Positions 12,297-24,826 of a stretch of DNA of 64,000 bases are shown here, one piece after another. Location: NCBI RefSeq assembly GCF_001619985.1, contig NW_017264196.1, positions 1,240,001 to 1,304,000 on the forward strand, given 5' to 3'. The stretch is from Xylona heveae TC161 (taxonomy: Eukaryota; Ascomycota; Xylonomycetes; Xylonales; Xylonaceae). The notes beneath the pieces are model-generated. The model had not been told where the DNA came from. It saw nothing but the letters and a program-made list of their open reading frames with translations, and ran no database searches. A program made the position numbers and the translations under genes. Position 1 is the stretch's first letter. Every line of letters begins with the position of its first letter.

Positions 12297-13990
12297 GCAG
12301 CCGTCTTCTCGTTGCTCCATCTTCTAAATGCTGGCACATTACGTGCTCGCGTTCCATTAGTCTCGATTCCTGTTTATATAATCTTGCACATTTCTATCGC
12401 ACGTTTTGTATATGATATCAGCGTATATATTTGTTTTTAGGCCTCGAGCGTTGATTAGCGGGTTAATGCTTGTATATCCATGAAGGGAGCAGTCTAAATT
12501 TAAGAGATGGACAAATGTTTAAATATCTGGAGCCTGGTAGGCTAGAATGAAGGTATATATCAGAAATTTGCAAAGTTTATGCTCAGGATAAGCTGAGAGT
12601 AATGAAGAGTATCTGTGTATCGACAAGGGAGACCAAAGCTGCATCGATGCCCATAAGAAGACTGGTCAAACTTAGCCAGATGTTCCCACACTTGCACTGA
12701 ATCTATCAGGATGTCATGGCGGTATAAATCCTGCAGAAAGAGTCACGCAGGTTATTCAGGAACCATTAGCATGATGCCTTTTATAATTTTACCTGATGAC
12801 GACGACGATGATGATCCCGACACGTCGAGCACTGTACTACTGTAGGGGCAGCTTCGCTTAGGCAACGATTTACCTCGTCGCCGGACGTTTTCCCACCCCA
12901 AGTCTCCAGCTACGACGCGGGCAGCCACGGGAAGAAGGAAAGCTCTTATAACTTGAAGGTAGAACATATTATTTTCCATGTTGATCATGGAAAATGCGTG
13001 AAATCAATTTGACTCGTCCAGATGTTCACGACTTATTTGTCCCATCCCGTGCGGATGTGGGTAGGTCGATATCTCTAGGGTCCTCTTGTTAGGACTCGAA
13101 GTCGTCTCGGCCTGCGCCTCTGACTCTTTGGTCATTGAACGGCAGGACGCGCGAGAGGAGCTTAAAGAGGGCCAAGCGGCGTTAGGGGACGTTGAAGCAG
13201 ACTTTAGTTGATCTCCATCGGTAAACCCTTCCCCGCCATTCCTCTGTACTACTCCCTTGGTTCGGCGGGACACGACCCTGATGCAGATGCTGACCCTGGA
13301 ATTGATGACCCTAGGCTACGAAAAGATCGAATCAAGTCCGTTATTGTGGCCAGGGGAGAATAGTCGGAAACAGCAAGAAACAAGGTGGTCAGCCATGTGG
13401 CCAAAATGTTTATTCCACAAAATCTAGATCTTCGTGACCACGAGAGGAGACCGTCTCTCATCGCAAGCGTACCGTTTCCCCATTAGGAAAATAGTCCGCC
13501 CTCGTGCGTGCTGGTCGCACTGCTGGGCTGGTCCTGATTAGCATTGCGAGCCTTGATGACCTCCCACTACAGCCAGTACTCATCATTTCAAACGTGATCC
13601 AGATTGATGCGAAATGTCCACTGCATGCGGCAGTAATTGCTTTTGTTAACTGAGCGCAAGAAACTGTGGAAGACCCTGCGGCCGTAGAACTCTTAGAGGG
13701 GCTCCTCGGACCGCGCTTCCGCCAGTGGACGTCATTGCACTTTATCAGTTTCCCACTGTGACCGCCTAACGTGGGCTTGGTTTCATAGGCCACTCTCTGA
13801 TGCCAATTTGTCGCCTACACTCAAACTTTGGGGTAGCAGAAGAGAAAGAACGAGATAGTTCACAAATCTGGGGCGATGAGGAGAGGGCACAGCAAGATTG
13901 ACCAAAACAACTCCCGCCAGGTACGATTCACTGCCAAAACAGCACCGGACTTCATTGTTTTCGCCGCACCGTCTCCATGACCTCACCATT
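12297..13990. other. Intergenic region with unresolved minus-strand frames
   Basis: About 1.7 kb between the SIP3-like gene and the transcription factor. Several overlapping minus-strand open frames (13989-13783, 13793-13458, 13461-13249, 13273-13004, 12988-12752) tile it, but none contains a motif I know, and I could not find a set of introns joining them. It is more likely a long 5' leader and promoter of the downstream regulator. Confidence 0.4.
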
Positions 13991-16900
13991 ATGGCTTCAG
14001 ACTATCGTCAGCCCATACCGGCGACGGAGAACACGGCGCCGCATTTACCAGCGACAAATGTGATAAATGCGCTCACGCCGAGCACTGGCTCTACTCATTC
14101 GGACTTTTCAATGTCGTTTCCCAACAGTCCGCTCGCGATTCCAAGCCTCAGTGGTACAATTAATACTTCGTCGGAGGCTTTTCATGCGCGTCCAGGTCTT
14201 TTTGGAAAAGGTCCAATGACGGTTCACATGGAAGACGGGAATAAACGTGGCTGGGAAGGAATCGATGTACAGCGGCGCAATATAATCAACGTGCCAGGCC
14301 AGGCAAATATGACAGAGAGTACGGACGCGTCTGGCATAGGAAGTCCTGTTAGTGTGCGCGATCACGATAGATGGAAGATGACGGCGGATCCGGGAGGGGG
14401 TGAAGGAGGAGGGCAGCCTGGAGAACACCCCAGGTCACCGGGTGGAAGCATTGGCGCGCGGTCCAGCAACGACCAGACTAAACCAGTAGACCATCAGGAC
14501 GACAAATCTTCGACTATCCCGCCGTGGAGCGAATTGAAGACGAAAGCTGGAAAAGATAGAAAACGACTACCATTAGCATGCATCGCATGTCGACGCAAGA
14601 AGATTCGCTGCTCTGGCGAAAAGCCGGCGTGCAAACACTGCTTGCGATCTCGCATTCCTTGTGTATATAAAGTCACCACACGCAAGGCAGCCCCGCGTAC
14701 AGATTACATGGCTATGCTGGACAAGAGATTGAAGCGCATGGAGGAGCGAGTGATTAAAACCATTCCAAAAGAGGAGTTTCGAGCAATGTCAGGCATTGGA
14801 AGAGCAGTCTTGAAGGGGCCGCTACCCGGAGGTCAATCCAGACTCACAGCAGGAAAGAAGCGACCGGCCGAGGAAGCCTTTGAGGACGAATTAGCCGCGT
14901 GGCCTCATCCGTCGCAAAAGCCAGTCGATGGTATTGTGGCATTGTCGACTGCGCAGTCACGTCCACAGCCTAAGGGAGCAGACTCTGAGGATTCTGGGCT
15001 TCTTTCTGAAGGAGCTGAACACCTTCCATCAAAGGAAATTCAGGAACATCTGGCAGAGGTATTCTTTGATTTTGTCTATGGTCAATCCTATTATCTCTTG
15101 CATAAGCCTAGCTACATGCGCCAGCTCCGGTTCGTATCTATTTCGATTTATTTTTCTTTCCTTATTTTTCTGGCGAATCTTCCAATCTGATGACTGACTA
15201 ACACAATTAGCGCTGGATCGCTGCCTCCCGTTTTGGTTCTTGCTGTCTGTGCCGTATCTGCCAGATTCTCCACGCATCCCTCAATAAACTCGGAGCCAGC
15301 CTTTCTTCGAGGGGACGAATGGGCCAAGGTTGCACGAAGAATCAGCCTAAGCCAATACGACGAGCCAAACATTGTGATCCTCTTAGTCTACATCATCCTA
15401 GGATTGCATGAATTTGGTACTTGCCACGGCGGTCGCAGCTGGATGCTGGGTGGAATGGCCCAGAGAATGGCATTTGCCTTGCAGCTACATCATGATTTGG
15501 ATCATGACCCAACTCGCAAGCAAGGTCCAAAGGTCAAGTTGTCTCTCACTGAACGCGAGACTCGAAGGCGAGCGATGTGGGCTTGTTTCGTCATGGATCG
15601 ATTCAACTCCTCTGGCACTGAACGACCAATGTTTATCAACGAGGACTGCCTCAAAATTGCTCTTCCAATCAAGGAAAATCTCTATCAAATGGAAATACCC
15701 GGTCAGGCTGAAACCCTAGATGGATCATCAACTGAGTCGAAGTTGTCCGACGGACGTAAAAATACTGAGATTAACCTTGGCGAGTGTATGGGCGTCGCTG
15801 CGTACCTTGTCCGTGTTATCGCTATATGGGGCCAGGTTATTCAATATGTCAACCTTGGCGGCAAGCAAGTAGATCCTTTTCCTCCATGGTCTCCCCAGTC
15901 AAAGTTTTACGTACTCAAAGCTAGAGTGGAAGACTTCCAACGCTCACTACCGCAATCGTTGCATTATACGCCTGAGAATCTCCACAAACATGTCACTGAG
16001 CGTTTGGCGAATCAGTTCATATTTATGCATATCATTTCACACCAGGCTGCACTGTTTGTCAATCGCTCGGCCGTGACCGCGGCAACTGGAGGCATGCCAC
16101 CTAAAGACACTCCGCAATGGTTTTTGAATGACATTGGGCGTTGTGTGGTTGCCGCCGCAAACCAGGTCTCAGCACTGATCCACGAAGCCATGGACTATAA
16201 TGTTGTTGCACCCTTTGTTGGATATGCTGCATTTTTCTCTAGCACCATTCATATTCTCGGCGTCTTCTCGCGGAATCAGCAGCTCGAAGCTTCGTCAAAG
16301 GAGAACCTTGCGCACAATGTGCAGTACTTATCCAAGATGAAAAGGTACTGGGGCGTATTCTATTTCATGATTGACAGCCTCAAGGATATCTATCAACAGC
16401 ACGCAGACGCGGCGTTTAAGAACAAAGGAGCGGGTACTTCGCCTAGGCCATATTCTTCAAGCGTTTTCCAGTATGGAGATTGGTTCGATAGGTACCCTCA
16501 TGGAGTGTCTGAAATTGCCTTTGAGAATCCTGCACCGGATGTCAAAAAAGAAGTTGATGACAGCGTGCTTAGCCAACGGCCTGGCCTTCAGACGGTTGAG
16601 GATTTCTTTGCCGGCGTATCTCCTCCAGGCGCCAAAGGCGAACAGTCCCGGAAGACATCAACGAACGAGCAAGGAGCACGAAAATCAAGTAAAAGAACTA
16701 GTAAGACTGCCGGATCTGCAACTGCAGCTACAGGAAAGGCACGGCAGCAGCAATTACAGCCGCCAAAGGCGCAAGCACAAGCATCGGCGTCATCCTCAAT
16801 ACAACAACCACCCAGAGACTCAAGCAGAGGACAGCATGAGCCCCCTCCTCCACCCCACGCAACCCGCGGTCTCTTACCGAAACCGGTCGACAATGTGTCA

Positions 16901-17521
16901 GACATGGTTTCTCGATACTCAGCGCCGCAGCCCGTTTCTGGTTCTACTGCCCTGCAAACCACCCTTCCGCCACAGCTGTACCAATCTGAGCCTCAGCCTC
17001 AACTTCCTTCCCCCCGGCATCCGTCGCAGCCACACATATTCCAACAAAATAATTATCATCACCAGCCAGACATCTCCACTCAGCTTCAGCATCACCTACA
17101 CCATCAACAGCCTCCCCCTCATGCAAGTCAGCAACCGCCGCCGCCTTCGCAGCCGCAGCCGAGCTTACCACCCAGCTTAAGCTACACAAGTTACGGGGGA
17201 AGCTTTGATCCCTTGAGCGCCGCGGGGCCGACCGCAGGCCTTGGCAGCCTTTCCGATGTCAGCATCTGGGGCATGGACGTCAACGCACTTAACGACGGAT
17301 ACCTCAACGAAGCGACAAATACGTGGTTCGGTCCGTTCAACTTGGATCCGCCCGACATCAACGGTGCTGCTGGGGGTGGCGCCGGCGCCGGCGGGGGGAT
17401 CAGCAATGGTCCCGATATCACCGGTACATCGGCTGGCGGGTTGGCCAATTATGCCATGATGCTACCGTTTCTGATGGACCAGCAACATCCTCCTCCTGCT
17501 CTGCATCAATCTCATGAATGA
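13991..17521 (+). CDS. Zn(II)2Cys6 fungal transcription factor
   Basis: Nuclear DNA-binding regulator. Two exons, 13991-15129 and 15211-17521 (81-nt intron with a visible CTGACTAAC branch site), encode 1149 aa. The binuclear zinc cluster is at about residues 197-226 with spacing Cys-X2-Cys-X6-Cys-X6-Cys-X2-Cys-X6-Cys, beginning CIACRRKKIRC, followed by a basic linker and a short heptad-like helix (MLDKRLKRMEERV) for dimerisation. The middle region (about 375-780) is the Fungal_trans regulatory domain; RRRAMWACFVMDRFNSSGTE is its typical core. The C-terminal 300 residues are Gln/Pro/His-rich, as in activation domains. Its target genes cannot be told from sequence. An in-frame Met lies 93 bases upstream (13898), but the Met at 13991 has the better context. 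I do not assign a gene name. Confidence 0.92.
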
Positions 17522-18787
17522 TTACGTTGTTCACATTTCTCCTCTCTATACTTTATGCGAATACTATCCTTCGATGCAGTGATTCGGCCAATCTACTGTT
17601 GAATTATATTTACATTCAATCTTGACATGTCCGGAGCAGGCGTACAAAAGAGTCGAGTCGGTGTCTCCTTAGTCTGCGACAAATGTCTGATTTTCCACTT
17701 TTACTTTTTATTTTATCCTAATCTGTCCCCCCTTGATTTGTTCTTCCATACGGAGTGTTTTTGTGCGTTTGGGATTTGTTCCTTCTTTGTTAAGTTTCGG
17801 GTGGTAAGCCAGCGTCTACCTATTTCCGGGTCTTTTTCATCTTCTTCTTATGCTTCCCGCCTTACTCCGGTGGTAGTTTCTTTCATTTTTGGCTTTGGTG
17901 CCCTTTTTGAGCTTTCTTGGTTGGGCAACCAGTTTACTTTTATTTTTTTTCCTCCCCTTCTACCCTAATTTTCTTTGATTATTTCACTTTACTTCTTGCA
18001 CTTTCTTCCTATTTCCTCCCCGTTTCCCCCCAACTTGTCGCTGGAGAAAAGCAAGGATCTTCTCAGTCTGCACGAGATGTTTCCTTATTAATATCTACTT
18101 GCAGGGGATGCTTCAAAGAAGGGGGAAGAGGATAAGGGGAAATAGGGTGGGGAAAGGAGAAACGAGGGAAGAAGTTGGAGATTGAAAATGTAAATTAAAT
18201 GATACATGGCTGTAAAACAATTGTGACATGTATTATACACTTCTATTACAACGTATTATATTACTTCTTGGGTTATTATACTACCGTTTGTCATGATATT
18301 GGATGAGATTGCTATATCAACATGAGTATCAACATCGGCTATTCTGGACAATACAAGTAGTAAATGGACAACATATTCTGGGCAATCCCGCAGACTTTGT
18401 CATTTGCAAAAGCGAAAATTGGGAGACTTGACAATGACAAGACACAATTGCAAACGAGAACACGATATGACACAAGACATCACAATTATCAAAATCACCA
18501 AATCACGAGGAAGCAATCTTTTTGTAATAGACAGACCGTCTGAACAAAACACCAGTTGTACCATTTGCATCAAAGCCAACAAAAATACATCTGGGGGGTT
18601 GAAGGAGTAAAGGAAATAAGAAAAATTCTTGCTCAAGGTGCTACTAAAGTACAGAGAGCAATCACAAGGATCCACGAGCACGTCAATTTCTTGACTTGCC
18701 CGATCCTTGGTGTTGTCCACAATTACATCTCCACCAACACCACCTTCTAAACCCTCCACAGCTAGACCATCACAGAAATGGAACCGT
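17522..18787. other. Convergent intergenic region
   Basis: Between the 3' ends of the transcription factor (+) and the ADP/ATP carrier (-). T-rich around 17690-18010 and without a supportable gene. It probably consists of two long 3' UTRs. Confidence 0.55.
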
Positions 18788-20505
18788 TTATCCGGAGCCA
18801 CCCTTGTAGGCCTTGCCGAAGAGCAGGAGCTGAACCTGGTCGTAGATGGACAGGACACCAGCACCAGCGACACCACGGAGGATGTTAGCACCAGCACCCT
18901 TGAAGAGGGAAGCAGTACCCTCCTGGGCGATGATCTGGCGGGCAGCGTCGAGAGAGCCCTTGTACTTGACAGCCTATTATCCCGATGCGTTAGCTTGGGG
19001 TCACACGAAAAGGAATGGAACCATATATTCGTTACTTACCTCACCAGAGGTCATCATCATACGACGACGGATGGTGTCAAGAGGGTAGGAGGCGATACCG
19101 GCACCAGTGGTGACAGTCCAGCCGAGCAAGAAGGAGGCAAGGAAGTTACCCTCAAGAGGACCAACGAGAACAACGGGCTTGACGGAGTCGTAGATACCGA
19201 AGTAGAGACCACGGTAGACGACGATACCAAGGACGGAGGGACCGAAACCACGGTAGAGACCGGCAATACCGTCGGAAGCGAGGGTCTTCTTGTAAACGTC
19301 GACGAGACCGTTGAACTGACGGTCACCACCACCCTTGGCGGACTTGGCGTCGTTGGCAAGACGGGTACGGGCGTAGTCGAGAGAGTAGACGAAGAGGAGG
19401 GAAGTGGCACCAGCAGCCTAAGTAAAATTGTGAGCTTCGAGCTCCAGGTCAAAACTTAATCGGAGCAACAGATACTTACACCACCAGAGGCAAGGTTACC
19501 CATCATCCACTTGGTGTATCCATCACGCTCCTTCTTGTAAGCGAACATGGACTTGTAGGTGTCACGGAAGGCAAAGTTAAGAGCCTGGGTGGGGAAGTAA
19601 CGGATGACGTTGGCAGTGTTGCCTCGCCAGAGGGAAACGAGACCCTCGTCGGCAATAGTACGACGGAAGCAGTCGACGATACCGTTGTACTTGCGGTCGA
19701 GACGACCGGCCCTGATCATCTCATCCTATATAGATTCATCAGTCAGCGGTGTTGCGGGCATTTGGGAGGTGCGAATCCAATTTAAGCGACCGAAAGGAGG
19801 TTTTGGGCCGGCCAAAAGGAAAACCCAAAACAGCTTCTTCATGTAGAGGTAATTTGCAGCGTTTTCAAAGGGAATTTGATGCCAAAAGTACATAAATGGT
19901 ATCCGGCAGTTTCCATGCATGCAGATGCAATCGGATCCGAATGGAAGGGAATGGAGTCGTGTTCTTACCTGGTTCTGGACCAAGAGCTTAATACGCTCAA
20001 TGGGGGCGGCAGCGGTCTTCGAGACGGCGGCGGAAACACCACCCACTGCGAATATAAGTCAGTAACCGAAAAATTTTGCCTTGTCAGACTCAGCCACGGG
20101 CGCCAGGCATGCAAATTCGTCTTTGCCGACAAGAGGCGGACGAGAGCAAATTCCAACGCTCATGGTGCAAATGAAGACGTACTCATGAAGTCGACCACGA
20201 ATCCCTAGAGAATCATTTCGTTAGTCAAGCGATCCAACCGAGATGAATTCCGCCGCGATCGCAACGTCCACTACAAACTCAAAGCAGTCTCCTATCTCCC
20301 CAACCCATGAACCAGTTCATTTCGGCCATCACGTTTGAGTAATGACGAATGAAGAGAATCAATGAGATGGATGCAGATGAAGTTGAGCGTAGTAATTGGT
20401 TCAACGATTCGATGCGGATGGGTAAAGCGGATGAGCGAATTGACTTACGGGCATGCCCAGGACGGTCTTCTTGGCCTGAACGACCTCTCCTTCCTGCTGC
20501 GCCAT
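18788..20505 (-). CDS. Mitochondrial ADP/ATP carrier (adenine nucleotide translocase)
   Basis: Inner-membrane antiporter that exports ATP and imports ADP. Six exons on the minus strand: 20505-20449, 20204-20183 (22-nt microexon), 20045-19969, 19725-19480, 19417-19040 and 18973-18788, giving 321 aa. The diagnostic ADP/ATP-carrier hexapeptide RRRMMM is present, as are the three mitochondrial carrier repeats (P-I-E-R-I-K, S-L-D-Y-A-R and Y-P-L-D-T-I-R-R-R forms of the PX[DE]XX[KR] motif). The N-terminus [13 protein letters not shown] is short with no cleavable presequence, as usual. The three introns nearest the start are long (244, 137, 243 nt), while the last two are 62 and 66 nt. Splice sites were set by matching the conserved segment around [19 protein letters not shown], which is spread over three exons. 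Confidence 0.95.
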
Positions 20506-22000
20506 TGTGACGATGGTGCTTCGACGGAACGAAGAATAAAGGAATTGAGGGGAGAAGAAATTGATAGGGTCAGGTCTGAGACGACTGACGAGGGAGTCTT
20601 TTTAAAAGATGTCGGACTGAAGAGTCGGACAGGATGGATGAAGAAGAGAAGAAAAAGATGTGAACCGGGACGGGTCGCGGAAGGAAGAAAAGGAAGGAGC
20701 AGCCCCAAGCAACGAGAGAACGGAGGGCCACTAGTGCAGGATTACCCCTTCTTATTGGTGGAAAAGGCTGGCTAGGCCCGGTTTATCTTCGTCAAGGGGG
20801 TTTGGCTCTTCGTGTACCATTGACCAATCAGGACTTGTCATCATAATCGTCTCGCTGACGGCGAAAGTCTTGACGGGGTTTTCGTGACTTTTTCCGAACA
20901 TTGATTCCTCGCCCGGGCAACAGTATCCACTACGGCTTTCTTACCTCTACAATACCTGTTTGACGTCTCGACCCAGGGACGTCGAGACAAAGAGATACTT
21001 CCATCCCACACAGTAATCTTTCCTTCGGCCTCCAATAGGAGTCGGAGTACGTACTTTCTGTCGAAGAGAAAATTGCGAGATAGGCCCGACCAGTCTACTC
21101 CAGCCTCTCCATCCGCCGTCATACCCAAAAGAGAATAATGAAACGCTCAAAGCGACAGGTACTTTATACATGCAAGCGTAGAGACCAAAGACTTGCTCGT
21201 CTCGGCTAAAAGTGATGCCTGGCCGAGGTACCCAGAGAAGTACTGTACACCTGACAGTTTGCCGGAATTGGCGGCGTGCGGCAATAAAGTGGGTCCAGCA
21301 AAACACCGTCGTCGCTGACAGAGATGGGGAAAAGGAGAGAGTTCTGTTTAATTTGCCCGAGCACCCACACTTCGTCCAGAAGGAGAAGCCCTTTGGCCCG
21401 ACTCCCCCATTTCGTCGTTACTTTTGTTGGCCTCGGCCCTGCTGTGGCAAACAACAGTCTTCCCAATCGGGACGTCCGATTGCCATTTGAGCGAACCAGG
21501 ATCCCCCGTCGACCCCGGAAGCTGGCACAAAGAAAGAAGAAAAAAAGGAACCAGGTGGAAAAAAGGCCGCCTTTCAGATCCTGTGAAAGCCGCAATTTCC
21601 CCTTCGGAGCATGCGGCGCCTCTGTGAGCCCTGTAGAGAAAAGGGCTGGCATGCGTTTAGTATGGCCATCAAAATCTACCAGTGTACGGAGAACAGGAGC
21701 AGTAGCTTGACGTTAGCATTGAGAAACTTTTAGTCGCTCCTGATTCAAATTATTGATTGCCTAATTGGATAATTATATATGAATTTTAATCGAAAACCAT
21801 GTCACTCCAAAATCTTTGAGTCCAAGGTATTTTGTGGGGTCCCCAGTCTCAACGTTTTGTCATATTGGGGTGGACCGCTTGACAAAAATAATCCGTTCAT
21901 CTCACGGCGGCGAAGACTTTGTTTCTTCAGTGACGTTGCCGGGCAAAATATCGCAAGATAATATGCGTGTAGCGCCTCCTGGCGGTGACTGCTTCTCAGC
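20506..22000. other. Upstream region of ADP/ATP carrier and 3' flank of ERG24
   Basis: About 1.5 kb without a supportable gene. Minus-strand frames at 21206-21652 and 20947-21306 overlap each other and show no domain. The part next to 20506 must hold the carrier promoter. A perfect inverted repeat lies at 20965-20988. Confidence 0.5.
20965..20988. repeat. Perfect 8-bp inverted repeat with 8-nt spacer
   Basis: GTCTCGAC at 20965-20972 is followed by eight bases and its exact reverse complement GTCGAGAC at 20981-20988. It sits about 460 bp upstream of the ADP/ATP carrier start codon. It could be a dimer-binding site or a small hairpin; its function is unknown. Confidence 0.6.
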
Positions 22001-23626
22001 TCAGTACACGCCGGGAATCATCCGCCACGGGACCTTTTTCCGATATTCGTCCCAATCGTTGCCGTATTTCCGTCTACACTTTTGTTCATCACGCATCTCG
22101 CGATGCACAAGAAGCACCCCAAAGTACGCGACGTAAAAGTAGGTCACGATCATGCCCCACCCCCGCGCTTCACCCTGGACCACTTGCGCACCGATCGGCT
22201 GGCCCCCGATGATGGACCCTTCCGCCGCGGAGCTGCCGGCAGAGAGCGGATCCCCAGACGTTTTCTGGATCATGTATCCAGCGATGCCCGTCGGCAAACA
22301 CCATGCCCACGCCATCACCCAGTCACCAAAATAATTGATGTGACGAGCAACGCCCCACCAACCGGATATGAGGAGTTTGCTGCCAGATTTGGTCTCCATG
22401 TATTTTAAATGGGCCACTTTCGGATCTTTAGGATCGGTGCGGAAACGATTCTTCTCGTTGTTGGCGCCACGGAAGATGGAATAGCCAAGTCCCTGAACAG
22501 CAAGCACACCCAGCGTGCCCCAGAGGCCCAGCTGAACAGGATGTACAGCCAAGTAACGGCATTGAAGAGAATAGATGAATGGAACCCAGACCAAGTCACC
22601 AAAGGCAAGCATAAATCCAAAACCGTCCGTGGTGATATCCATGGTCGTAAGTACAGCCGGTTCCATCCAGAGGGCGTCGAAAACGTAGAGAGCTTGGAAA
22701 CCCGTGATCAAGAAAATGCTGTCCGTCGCGAAACCATATCGCCTGTATTGTTGCGCGATGAAGGCCAAATCGAGCAGGATCCAACCAAGCAATCCGGGTC
22801 GAAGTTCGCAAAACTCCTTGATGTCGACGGTGCCTAGGACTGGGATTGTCACGCGCGGGTTCAACTCGCGCCCGATGAACCAATCGTAAAGTAGGTTTCC
22901 AGTCTTGCCACCATTGGCAAGCTCGCGGTGCTCTGGATTGCCGCGCTTAATGGAGAAGCTGCGTATGTAGACAAACCATGCTAGCGCATAAGAAATGGCA
23001 ATATTGGCTGTCAGCAGGGCTCGGTAGTTGTCCCAGATGAAAGTCCAGAGAACAAAGTTGGAACCTTGCTTGAGGGTACCAACGGCAGCCACGGCAATAA
23101 TAGCCATGACCGAAGTAAAAGCTGGGAGGTTTCTGCGTTAGCGCGGCAACGTGGGAACATGAGTTGGATGTGTCTACCATTGAGCCTGTACTTCAGCCGA
23201 CCTCCAGAACTCAACTGGACACCTTCAGCGACCTGGCCTGGCAGCACAGCTTGCAGAACGATGAGGGCGAAATAGTAGCCAAGGACGGCGAGCGTCCCTT
23301 TGGCGCTCGCTAATGCGAAGACGCCTCCTCGAGGCCAACCAATTTCGTCCTTGAGCTTCGCCCAGGTCAAGGTGGAAGGATGGAGGAGTGACGGTACAGG
23401 GCAGCCGGATACATCGTTACATAAAAAGGACATGGCATAACATAAAATAGGCAAACCAAAGGTTATACCGAAGGCCCCGAGCCTAATATCACAAGATCAG
23501 ATTATCAGCTAAAAAAAAAATAGGACATCGTTAGGAAAGTTGAACTCACGGGCCACCAAATTCATAACCATGAGAAGAAGCCGAAGCGGCTGGCGTAGCC
23601 GTACTTTTGGATTTAGGACTCGGCAT
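22001..23626 (-). CDS. erg24: Delta(14)-sterol reductase (C-14 sterol reductase)
   Basis: ER enzyme of ergosterol synthesis that reduces the C14-15 double bond left after lanosterol/eburicol 14-demethylation, using NADPH; it is the target of morpholine fungicides. Exons are 23626-23550, 23482-23178 and 23121-22001, giving 500 aa with multiple membrane segments. Family signatures are LLISGWWGVARHINYFGDW (about 377-395) and the C-terminal HREMRDEQKC...KYGNDWDEY...IPGVY end. The length matches fungal ERG24 (430-510 aa). The second intron is placed so that the phases agree and the protein reads YRLNAFTSVMA. It is divergently arranged with the MRL1-like gene. Paralogues (ERG24A/B) are common in Eurotiales, so this may not be the only copy. 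Confidence 0.95.
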
Positions 23627-24826
23627 GGCTGATATTAATGTTGTTGACAGCAACGACACGTTTAAAACGCGTGAGGCTATAGGAGACAAAAAATAGGCGA
23701 AATTATATCTTCGTCTCGCCTGAGCTTAGGTTCTCCAGCACCAGACCAAGTACTACGTAGGTAAGTACCTGCTGGGACTCTTTCCCTTTTCCCTGCCTTA
23801 AATTTTCTGGAGATATATAGTGCACGAAAATAAAAAATAGAATGTGTTCTCAAATAATCAGACGATATGAACGCTGGGTCGGAGGATGGCAGTCCGGTAG
23901 GGACGAGGTAGGCCAGGGCCCAGCCGGGCAGAAATGGTCGGACACTTTGCGTAAGCGTCTATTGGCTTGACGGAGACGATGTGGGGAAGGAAGTTCAAGC
24001 CGTCGCATATGACTATTGAGAGCTTAAACAGAGCAATTTCGAAACTATGAATTAAATAAAAAGGAAAAGTAGAAGCAAAGAGATATCTGCTTCTGTGCGC
24101 ATCGCAGAAATCCTTTTTTTATATATCTTCGGCCACCTCAGCGCGAAATATGATGCTGTACCAATTGGTGTGGATGCAGGGAGCAAATGGAAGGGTCATC
24201 TACGGATTAGTACGGTACTGAAGCAGTGATGACGTGCATCCGTGACATGTTATTTCAGAGGAACAGGAACATGATCCTACAAATCTAACGGAATCTCCGT
24301 CCATGAAAAAATTCGGACTAATTTGGAGCAATGAGATACCTTTGTGGTTTGCTTTGGACTGAATGCAGGCAATGCACAAATGAGCATGACATAAAATCTG
24401 ATAATTATGCACTGCATAAATTGTGAAATGGTAGTGCTTAACTTATGCAGTACACAACTCCTAGTTACTCCTAACTTATCGATTCGGCTCAGGCAGTCGA
24501 GCTGCCCTGACTGACCTGCATGGAACCTTAAACACGCTCGGATTCAATCAACCCGGTCGCCTTTCATCCCCCCCGCCGGTGTGAAAACGCAACGTCGCAT
24601 CTATTTGTCAATACCTTCATTTTCACCCTCTGAACATTTCCTTGGCGCCTTGGAGCTTTTGTGGAGTTCTGATCGTCGCGTCTACCGAGTCGACCCGCGA
24701 GCTTCGTAATACTCATATCGTAGCTCCCCTGAAACTGCCGATCGGGAAACGGTTCATCCCATTTGGTAGCCTTCGGGAGCTTCCCTGTCCGGTCCCGCCT
24801 CGCTCTCCGGTTCAGAGCTTAGGACA
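23627..24826. promoter_or_regulatory. Divergent promoter region, erg24 / MRL1-like gene
   Basis: A 1.2-kb spacer separates two divergently transcribed genes. It holds no gene I can support. It contains a CGG-N12-CGG spacing at 23880-23897 (about 255 bp upstream of the erg24 start), reminiscent of Zn2Cys6 regulator sites, and a short TACCTA/GTAGGTAAGTA-type tract near 23755-23771. No experimental site can be confirmed from sequence. Confidence 0.45.

Noticed and set aside
13898-13990. Upstream start codon for the Zn2Cys6 regulator
   Set aside because: It would add 31 residues of unremarkable sequence. The Met at 13991 starts a more typical regulator N-terminus. A longer form cannot be excluded.
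18707-19459. 250-codon plus-strand open frame, Thr/Val/Gly-rich
   Set aside because: It lies opposite the last two exons of the ADP/ATP carrier. Its composition comes from reading conserved carrier codons backwards.
21206-21652. 148-codon minus-strand open frame upstream of the ADP/ATP carrier
   Set aside because: No family resemblance, and alternative frames of similar length are open on both strands in the same place.
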